Origin: Methanospirillum hungatei
GTDB lineage: Archaea; Halobacteriota; Methanomicrobia; Methanomicrobiales; Methanospirillaceae
Reading direction: 5' to 3'
Length of the DNA: 11,298 nt
Assembly (NCBI RefSeq): GCF_020216685.1
Contig: NZ_JAIWNS010000174.1
Location: 1 to 11,298 of the forward strand
Shown: one piece after another, positions 5,607 to 11,298 of the stretch
Layout of the letters: each line of letters starts with the position of its first letter
Position numbering within the stretch: the first letter of the stretch is position 1
Notes under the pieces: model-generated
Seen by the model: the letters and a program-made list of their open reading frames with translations, nothing else
Databases searched by the model: none
What the model was told of the DNA's origin: nothing
Position numbers and translations under genes: made by a program

Positions 5607-7409
5607 ATGGTAGAGTGGAGGCTAATTCCAGTTATTCTCCTAATTTTGATGGGTTTTATCCCGTCAGGACTTGGATGTACAACCTTTGTTGTTACTAATG
5701 AAGCATCAGAGGATGGTTCCACGTTTGTCGGACATTCAAATGACGGGTTTGGACCTGGTCTGATCGGGCACCAGATCCGGGAGGATATGATTTCATTTCG
5801 TCATATCATCGCAAAAGATCATCCGGCAGGGGCAATGAGGCCTGTTGTGTATGATCCTAACAGTGGTGGAGAGTTCCTTGGCGAAGCAGCTGCATCAGAC
5901 ACTGAAACGATCATAATCGGTGAGATTCCCCAGGTCAACCATACGTATGCCTACATTACCGGAAGTTACGGGATAATTAATGAACATCAGCTCATGACCG
6001 GAGAATGCACGGACTATGCAAAGATTCATCCTGGGGCAGAGAAGGGGAAACGCATCTTTTACAGTTCTGAACTCTCCAATATCGCACTTGAACGATGTAA
6101 AACAGCAAAAGAGGCAGTGATTCTCATAGGGGACCTTATCGACACCTATGGATATTACGGAACCGGTGAGACTCTCATCTTTGCCGACCCATCAGACGCC
6201 TGGGTTATCGAGATGTGTGGCGGAACTCCTGACGGGACCGGAGGGTACTGGGCTGCCCAGAGAATTCCTCCTGGTGAGATCTTTGTTGCCGCAAATGAGT
6301 TCAGGATTCGGGAACTTTCTGAGGATAACCCTGATCAGATATTTGGGAAAAACCTCAAAGATGATGCACAGACGATGGGCTGGTGGAAACCGGAAGACGG
6401 CCCCCTTGACTGGGCACAGGTGTTTGGCATCGGTGAATATTCGCATCCCTACTACTCTCAGGGCAGAGTATGGAGAATCTTTGACCGTCTGGCCCCGTCA
6501 CTGGGTCTCTCACCCTATGTCGAAGGTCCGTTCTCAAAGGCATATCCCTTCTCAATTAAGCCGGATGCTCCGGTAAACATCACAAATGCACTCTCCATCT
6601 TCCGGGATCATTATGAAGGAACGGTATATGATCTGACTGCACCCCCTGCAGGAGGTCCGTTTGGTGATCCCTACCGGGTATGGGGTCCGTTTGATCTGCA
6701 TGACGCTCCCTATGAAGGACAGTTAAAACCCGGGTCCTGGCCACGACCGATATCTACCGATCCGTGTGGATACTCATATGTCTGTCAGGGCCGATCTGAT
6801 CTCCCTGATCCTATCGGCGGGATCTGCTGGCTTGGGTTATCATCTCCTGCAGAGACGTGTTATCTTCCGTTCTATGCCGGAATATATCACATGCCGGCAC
6901 CGTATCTCCACGGTTCCCACTGGGAGTTTGATTTAAATACTGCATTCTGGCCATATGAACTGCTTCAGAATTATGCACGGCTCATGTACAGTTACATGGC
7001 TCCAGAAATTAAGGCTGAACAGGAGCGGATCGAGGGGGCGGCAATCGCGAACCAGTCGGCAATTGAAGCAAAAGCGCTTGAACTCTACAAGACGAACGAA
7101 CGATCTGCACGGGAATTCCTGACAGAATATTCCAGCGAGACGGCATTGCATGCACTCGATGACTGGAAAAAACTCATGGGGAAGATGATTGTGACGTACC
7201 GAAACGGGAATTACAATGATGTTGATAATAAAACCATCAGCAATATCGGGTATCCTGACTGGTGGTATGAATATGCCCGGTATCAGTACGGTCCACGGGT
7301 ATATGATATTCAAGGATTACAGGCGATTCCTGACGTAAAATATGTCGGGGAGGAAGTAAATATCACAGGAGATCCACTCACCTATATTGCGACGTATCAG
7401 ACCGGATAA
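5607..7409 (+). CDS. secreted C69-family dipeptidase-like Ntn hydrolase
   Basis: The protein has 600 residues. An N-terminal signal peptide (residues 1-23: a WR charge, then a hydrophobic core of about 14 residues ending in SGLG) is followed directly by CTTFVVTNEASEDGSTFVGH. Family C69 enzymes use the N-terminal cysteine exposed by cleavage as nucleophile, so Cys24 is the predicted catalytic residue. The following DGS and HSNDG match the conserved family segment, and EHQLMTGECTDYAKI and FADPSDAWVIEMCG match further conserved blocks as I know them. Family members such as lactobacillus PepD cleave dipeptides. The signal peptide predicts action outside the cell. The protein is longer than the roughly 470-residue cytoplasmic PepD, with extra length in the C-terminal half. 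It is first in an operon with the AcnX gene 13 nt downstream. The substrate is not shown; amidase or acylase activity is an alternative. Confidence 0.83.
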   Translation: MVEWRLIPVILLILMGFIPSGLGCTTFVVTNEASEDGSTFVGHSNDGFGPGLIGHQIREDMISFRHIIAKDHPAGAMRPVVYDPNSGGEFLGEAAASDTETIIIGEIPQVNHTYAYITGSYGIINEHQLMTGECTDYAKIHPGAEKGKRIFYSSELSNIALERCKTAKEAVILIGDLIDTYGYYGTGETLIFADPSDAWVIEMCGGTPDGTGGYWAAQRIPPGEIFVAANEFRIRELSEDNPDQIFGKNLKDDAQTMGWWKPEDGPLDWAQVFGIGEYSHPYYSQGRVWRIFDRLAPSLGLSPYVEGPFSKAYPFSIKPDAPVNITNALSIFRDHYEGTVYDLTAPPAGGPFGDPYRVWGPFDLHDAPYEGQLKPGSWPRPISTDPCGYSYVCQGRSDLPDPIGGICWLGLSSPAETCYLPFYAGIYHMPAPYLHGSHWEFDLNTAFWPYELLQNYARLMYSYMAPEIKAEQERIEGAAIANQSAIEAKALELYKTNERSAREFLTEYSSETALHALDDWKKLMGKMIVTYRNGNYNDVDNKTISNIGYPDWWYEYARYQYGPRVYDIQGLQAIPDVKYVGEEVNITGDPLTYIATYQTG

Positions 7410-7422
7410 ATGAGGGCTCATT

Positions 7423-9222
7423 ATGCAGAATAATGAAAATCCTATTATTTTGAGGGGAATTACCAGAGTTGAAGGAAATGCTGAAGGAGAAGCTCTGGCC
7501 ACTTCAAGTTTTTTAAGCCACCTCGTGAATGCAGTCACTTCTGACGGGATTATCAGGATATTCGGCCATCCTCTTGTTGGACAGTCGTATGCCGGTAAGA
7601 TTGTGGTATATGACACTGACAAATTCTCTACCGGGGGTGCCTGGGGCCTTTATTTCAAGGCAAAGGTGACAAATGCAGCACCAAAGGCTCTCATCTGTCG
7701 GACTGTCCATCCGATCAGTATTGGTGGTGCCATTGATGCCGGGATTCCTGCAGTTGACTCTTTTGATGTGGACCCATGGACTGTTATTCAGACCGGTGAT
7801 TATGTAAAGATAACTGCACCAAAGGCAGGAGATGAAGGGATTATTGAGATATATCCAAAAGATCCTGCACGGCGAGCAGAACTGGCAGATTTAAAATCCT
7901 CACCAAAAAAAGGGTGGGAAAAAAGTAACGTCTCACTTACCCTCTATGAACAGGAGATGCTAGCCGGAAAGCATGGCAGACCAAAACAGATAGCCATGGA
8001 ACGATTGGTAAAATTTGCTGAAGGGATGGGATCAAAACGTATGGTGCCGATATGTTCCGCCCACCTCTTTGATGATCATCAGAGTCGTGATTATACCGTC
8101 GGGGCATGGCCTGCATTTGAAGAGTTCGCGAATATGGGGGCCAGGGTAAGAGTGCCGACCACGGTTGAGAGTACAGCCATGGGAGATGACCTTGTCGATG
8201 ATGAAGGGATGCCCTGGCATTATTCCGTTATGGCACCGGCCAGAGAAGTGTTCAAGGGGATGGTTCCGGTTCATGAAAATCTGAAGAAGATGGGTGCTAC
8301 GGTAATCCCGACCTGTATCCCCTATGCCCACCTGGCTCCGCCAAAATTTGGTGAAATCCTCGTTACTTCAGAGTCGAACGCTGCTGCATACAGTAATATC
8401 ATGATTGGAGCGAGGGTAAACAGGGACCCTGCGAACATGGTCCTCTACGCTGCAATAACCGGTGTTATGCCTGAATACGGGGTTCACTTGCCGGAGAACC
8501 GGATCGGTCAGATGATCTTTGAGGTTGACCCTGCCGTAGTACAGGAACTTGATGATGTCGGGGATTATGTTGCACTTGGCGGAGCAATCGGGTTTCGGGC
8601 TGGCGACCGGGTACCTGTTGTATGTGGGCTGGAACGGATGACAAATGCTCAGGCAAAGGCATTTTGTGCCTGTGTATCCCCTGCACTGACCTATCCCATG
8701 ATCCATATCGTTGGCATCACTCCTGAAGCAAGGACGATTGAAGAGGCTTTCGGAGGGGAGATCCCTAAGGATGTTGAGCGTGTTCATATCACCAAATCAG
8801 ATCTTGCGGCGGTGTATCAGAACCTTCGACAGACAGAGAAGACCAGTATTGATGCAGCGGTTATCGGCTGTCCGTTTTTGATGTTTGAAGAACTCGCAGA
8901 TATTGCTGAGATGCTGAATGGACAGAAGGTAACCACACGGCTCTGGCTCTACACCGACTATGTGAATTACAGTGCAGCGAAAAAGGCAGGTATCCTTGAG
9001 AAGATAGAGGCCAGCGGAGCACGGGTCGTGCATTCATCCTGTCCGGGTATGGTCGTCAGGGCACCTGCGGATGCGGAGAACCTTGTCTTTGCCACCGACA
9101 GCCTGAAAGTTGCTATGCTCTTTGCCGGTATAGGCTGGCCGAAGAACTGGCTTGGAACACGAAAAGATGTCATCCAGGCAGCGATAACCGGCACGTATGT
9201 TCAGACTAAGTGGCTGAACTGA
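7423..9222 (+). CDS. single-chain aconitase X (DUF126 swivel + DUF521 catalytic domain)
   Basis: The 599-residue cytoplasmic protein has two domains. Residues about 8-146 are the swivel domain (DUF126): TDKFSTGGAWGLY holds the conserved Ser69, and HPISIGGAIDAGIPAVDSF is the second block. Residues about 170-595 are the DUF521 domain: LYEQEMLAGKHG, VPTCIPYAHLAPPKFGEI, SESNAAAYSNIMIGARVNRD and GVMPEYGVHLPENR are family blocks. Candidate Fe-S ligands are Cys298, Cys483 and Cys540. AcnX enzymes are (de)hydratases. Known reactions are phosphomevalonate 5-phosphate dehydration in archaeal isoprenoid synthesis and cis-3-hydroxy-L-proline dehydration in bacteria. The archaeal mevalonate enzymes are normally two separate chains, so this fused form may serve another substrate. 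The usual GCPH motif reads GCPF (481-485 region). GAGGG sits 6 nt before the ATG. The operon context, peptidase before and Fe-S protein after, favours amino-acid-derived substrates, which is inference. Confidence 0.85.
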   Translation: MQNNENPIILRGITRVEGNAEGEALATSSFLSHLVNAVTSDGIIRIFGHPLVGQSYAGKIVVYDTDKFSTGGAWGLYFKAKVTNAAPKALICRTVHPISIGGAIDAGIPAVDSFDVDPWTVIQTGDYVKITAPKAGDEGIIEIYPKDPARRAELADLKSSPKKGWEKSNVSLTLYEQEMLAGKHGRPKQIAMERLVKFAEGMGSKRMVPICSAHLFDDHQSRDYTVGAWPAFEEFANMGARVRVPTTVESTAMGDDLVDDEGMPWHYSVMAPAREVFKGMVPVHENLKKMGATVIPTCIPYAHLAPPKFGEILVTSESNAAAYSNIMIGARVNRDPANMVLYAAITGVMPEYGVHLPENRIGQMIFEVDPAVVQELDDVGDYVALGGAIGFRAGDRVPVVCGLERMTNAQAKAFCACVSPALTYPMIHIVGITPEARTIEEAFGGEIPKDVERVHITKSDLAAVYQNLRQTEKTSIDAAVIGCPFLMFEELADIAEMLNGQKVTTRLWLYTDYVNYSAAKKAGILEKIEASGARVVHSSCPGMVVRAPADAENLVFATDSLKVAMLFAGIGWPKNWLGTRKDVIQAAITGTYVQTKWLN

Positions 9223-9255
9223 TATCCTCTTTCTTTCCCAGGGTGGAGAAACATT

Positions 9256-10353
9256 ATGGATGTATATAAACGATTAGCAAAGAAACTGGATGAATTGCCA
9301 CAGGGGTTCCCCTCTACCGATACAGGGGTTGAACTTAGGATCTTACAGATCATCTTCTCCCCTGAAGATGCAGAGATGGCACTCCAGATGACGCCGGCTC
9401 CTGAGACTGCGGAACAGGTTGCCGCAAGACTTTCAAAACCGGTTGAGGAGACCCGTGCAATGCTGGATCAGATGGCTGAAAAGGGACAGATAGGCTCACT
9501 ATCAATAGGAGGACAGCAGGTCTACCGGCTTATTCCTTTTGTCATTGGGATCTTTGAATTTCAACGTAAAGAAAGATTAACAAAAGAACTTGCCGAACTC
9601 ATCGAAGAGTACGGTCCCCATCTCATGAAGGTTACTGGGGGTCATGCACCTCATATCGCTCGTGTCATACCGGTCAATGCCGCAATTCCAACCGATCTTC
9701 AGGTGCTCCAGCAGGATGATATCCGTCAAATCATCAATAATGCCAAATCATTCAGGGTTCAGGACTGTATCTGTCGGAAAGAGAAGAACCTTCTGGGAGA
9801 TCCCTGTAAACATTCCATTCATAACTGTATCCAATATTCCATGGAAGAGAACGCCTTTGATTACTTCAATCCGGAGGGCGAGATCATCACCAGGGAAGAG
9901 GCGTTACAAATACTAGAGAAGAACAGCCAGGAAGGGCTGGTTCACACTACCTATAACATAATGAATGTCCCCGGAGGCTTTCTCTGCAGTTGTTGTTCCT
10001 GCAGTTGTGCGATGATACGGGCTCTGAAGGAGTTCAAGGCCCCATATATGATTGCCAAAAGCAACTATATGGCCCATATCGATGAGGATGCCTGTATTGC
10101 ATGTGGGATCTGCAGGGATGAACGCTGCCCGATGGATGCGATCGCTAATGAGGATGGAGAATTTCGGGTTTTAAAAGAACGATGTATCGGGTGTGGTGTA
10201 TGTATCATCACCTGTCCTTCCAAAGCACTGAGCCTGATTGAAAGGCCTGTGCATGAGCGTGATCCGATAGCGACGGATGTAACCGAATGGGGAAAGATGC
10301 GGATGGAAAATCGCATGCATGATGAACAGAAGACCCAGAGTGTTCCAAAATGA
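9256..10353 (+). CDS. Fe-S protein: winged-helix-like N-terminus, Cys-rich centre, C-terminal 2[4Fe-4S] ferredoxin
   Basis: The protein has 365 residues. Residues about 25-100 look like a winged helix (TAEQVAARLSKPVEETRAML, then an EKGQI wing and IPFVIGIFEFQ). The centre has Cys171-x-Cys173-Arg, Cys184 and Cys191, and then a dense CSCCSCSC block (Cys244, 246, 247, 249, 251), with spacing able to bind one or two metal centres. The C-terminus is a bacterial-type ferredoxin: Cys280, 283, 286 and 291 (Cx2Cx2Cx4C, one residue longer than usual) and Cys310, 313, 316 and 320 with CP after the last cluster. A family with this layout is widespread in anaerobes, to my recollection without a proven role. 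GGTGGAG lies 7 nt before the ATG, and the gene starts 33 nt after AcnX, so it belongs to the same operon. The likely role is electron transfer linked to AcnX products or a redox-sensing regulator. Confidence 0.82.
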   Translation: MDVYKRLAKKLDELPQGFPSTDTGVELRILQIIFSPEDAEMALQMTPAPETAEQVAARLSKPVEETRAMLDQMAEKGQIGSLSIGGQQVYRLIPFVIGIFEFQRKERLTKELAELIEEYGPHLMKVTGGHAPHIARVIPVNAAIPTDLQVLQQDDIRQIINNAKSFRVQDCICRKEKNLLGDPCKHSIHNCIQYSMEENAFDYFNPEGEIITREEALQILEKNSQEGLVHTTYNIMNVPGGFLCSCCSCSCAMIRALKEFKAPYMIAKSNYMAHIDEDACIACGICRDERCPMDAIANEDGEFRVLKERCIGCGVCIITCPSKALSLIERPVHERDPIATDVTEWGKMRMENRMHDEQKTQSVPK

Positions 10354-10537
10354 AGAGATGAAGAGATCAATACCGAAAATTATTATATCACAGAATACAA
10401 TCACAAGCCTGTAAATTATTCTGGTGATTTGCGGTATTTCTCCGGTAATTTTAGAACACTCCCCCCGGGACTACTTTTTATTGTATTTTCCATGCGTGAT
10501 GAAACATCCTTTTTTATCCAGGGTGATATACTAAGGA
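10354..10537 (+). promoter_or_regulatory. intergenic region with TATA-like element and Shine-Dalgarno of the next gene
   Basis: No gene is supported in these 184 bp. A tandem repeat GAAGAGAT x2 lies at 10352-10367, starting at the upstream stop codon. ACTTTTTATTG at 10473-10483 could be a TATA element for the next gene or a T-run that ends the preceding operon; a second T-run lies at 10509-10515. GGTGAT at 10522-10527, 10 nt before the ATG at 10538, matches the archaeal anti-Shine-Dalgarno. Confidence 0.4.
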
Positions 10538-11298
10538 ATGAGCCCTATCTTAGCGAAGAGGTATTTAGTAGAGGACTTTACAGACACGTTTGATCTCATC
10601 GGAGATCGACTATCAAAATCCCTGATTCAGGAGATTCTTTCAGAGTATGAAGAGATAGGGGCTGATGATCCAGATAATTTTCCAGTATCATTTGACTGCG
10701 AGAGTTTACTTACTCTTCTTGGAGAACATGAAAAAGCCATAAGATGCCTTGATCAGATTCAGTGTGATTATGGAAAAGGGATGCGGATGCTCAGATATGC
10801 CTCCCATTATGCAGGTTTAAACGACATTGAAGGGGTGAAAAAATCCCTGCATCCGCTCCTTACCAATCCCACAGATGAACATGAAAAAGAATGTGCATTT
10901 ATCGCCGCAGGGCGTATTGGGGATCGGGATTTGTCAATCAGGCTATGGGAAGAACTGATAAGAGAGAAAGGACTTGGAAACCAGAGAATTACTCATGAAG
11001 TATTAGGAAGTCCGGATGCATTCAACTGTCTTTCTCACCTGCAATTCCGTGAATGGTACGAGGGAATTCATCTCCTCTATCGATATGACATCAAGGAAAA
11101 CCGGGATATTGAACTATGTGCCCTGGTATCTCTGCTTCATTATCAGATGGGAATAATTTATAATACCATCATTGATATGATTCAGAATACCGGCCCGTAT
11201 GAGTCATTCACCGGGATTGTCGTCGCCATTGCAGTTTCAAGCGGGACCCATTCCTGGATCACTGAATTTCGGGACATTGCAACTATTGATGAACCAAA
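10538..11298 (+). CDS. helical-repeat-like protein of unknown function, 3' end outside window
   Basis: The frame is open for 253 codons from ATG 10538 to the right edge. The protein begins MSPILAKRYLVEDFTDTFDL. It is rich in alternating hydrophobic and charged residues without membrane segments or a signal peptide. Short helix-turn-helix units are suggested, for example FDCESLLTLLGEHEKAIRCL (about residues 52-71) followed by YGKGMRMLRYASHYAGLNDI (78-97), with the small and aromatic residue spacing of TPR-like repeats; the match is loose. No catalytic motif is visible. A GGTGAT lies 10 nt upstream, which supports this start. I do not recognise the family; a scaffold or protein-protein interaction role is possible. 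Confidence 0.7.
   Translation, partial: MSPILAKRYLVEDFTDTFDLIGDRLSKSLIQEILSEYEEIGADDPDNFPVSFDCESLLTLLGEHEKAIRCLDQIQCDYGKGMRMLRYASHYAGLNDIEGVKKSLHPLLTNPTDEHEKECAFIAAGRIGDRDLSIRLWEELIREKGLGNQRITHEVLGSPDAFNCLSHLQFREWYEGIHLLYRYDIKENRDIELCALVSLLHYQMGIIYNTIIDMIQNTGPYESFTGIVVAIAVSSGTHSWITEFRDIATIDEP

Noticed and set aside
5607..5678. Lipoprotein signal for the C69 enzyme
   Set aside because: The residues before Cys24 are G-L-G, which does not fit a lipobox with Leu at -3, and in this family the exposed Cys is the nucleophile.
7423..9222. Assignment of the AcnX as the mevalonate-pathway phosphomevalonate dehydratase
   Set aside because: The fused architecture and the operon partners do not point to isoprenoid genes; it stays possible but is not supported by the window.
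10352..10367. GAAGAGAT tandem repeat as a regulatory repeat array
   Set aside because: Only two copies of 8 bases directly at a stop codon; likely chance.
1..11298. CRISPR array, tRNA, rRNA or insertion sequence
   Set aside because: No regularly spaced repeats, no cloverleaf or ribosomal motifs and no transposase-like protein were seen by eye.

Overview
The window looks like a chromosomal segment of a methanogenic euryarchaeon, most likely Methanomicrobiales and close to Methanospirillum. This rests on archaeal A/T-rich TATA boxes, Shine-Dalgarno elements of the GAGGTG/GGTGAT type, moderate G+C, and archaeal gene families such as an aconitase X and cysteine-rich ferredoxin-like proteins. No rRNA, tRNA, CRISPR array or insertion sequence was seen. 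The genus is an inference; no marker gene is present.

Left part (1-3240): the tail of an alpha/beta hydrolase is followed by a decayed reading frame (about 263-616). At least three same-direction frame changes are needed to read that frame through. Its end overlaps, tail to tail, a minus-strand class I SAM methyltransferase (568-1419). A minus-strand HNH nuclease with an extra N-terminal zinc-knuckle-like region (1572-2063) is divergent from an HD-domain phosphohydrolase (2210-3079). The gap between them holds a perfect 15-bp inverted repeat and a small hairpin that covers the likely ribosome-binding site of the HD gene.

Middle part (3241-5606): a small polytopic membrane protein (3241-3795) is convergent with a two-gene minus-strand operon. 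That operon encodes a VIT1/CCC1-type metal transporter (5309-4611) followed, 13 nt later, by a TMEM175-type (DUF1211) potassium channel (4597-3965). Both point to cation homeostasis. An A/T-rich divergent promoter region separates this operon from the next one.

Right part (5607-10353): a tight plus-strand operon encodes three proteins. They are a secreted C69-family dipeptidase-like Ntn hydrolase, a single-chain aconitase X (swivel domain DUF126 fused to catalytic domain DUF521), and a 365-residue Fe-S protein. The Fe-S protein joins a winged-helix-like N-terminus, a cysteine-rich central region and a 2[4Fe-4S] ferredoxin domain. I find this the most interesting locus: it suggests an undescribed route that couples extracellular peptide cleavage to a dehydration and a redox step. 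The window ends inside a helical-repeat-like protein (10538 onward) that has no stop before the edge.

Several plus- and minus-strand genes have a TATA box about 27-30 nt from the start codon and no Shine-Dalgarno, which predicts leaderless transcripts.
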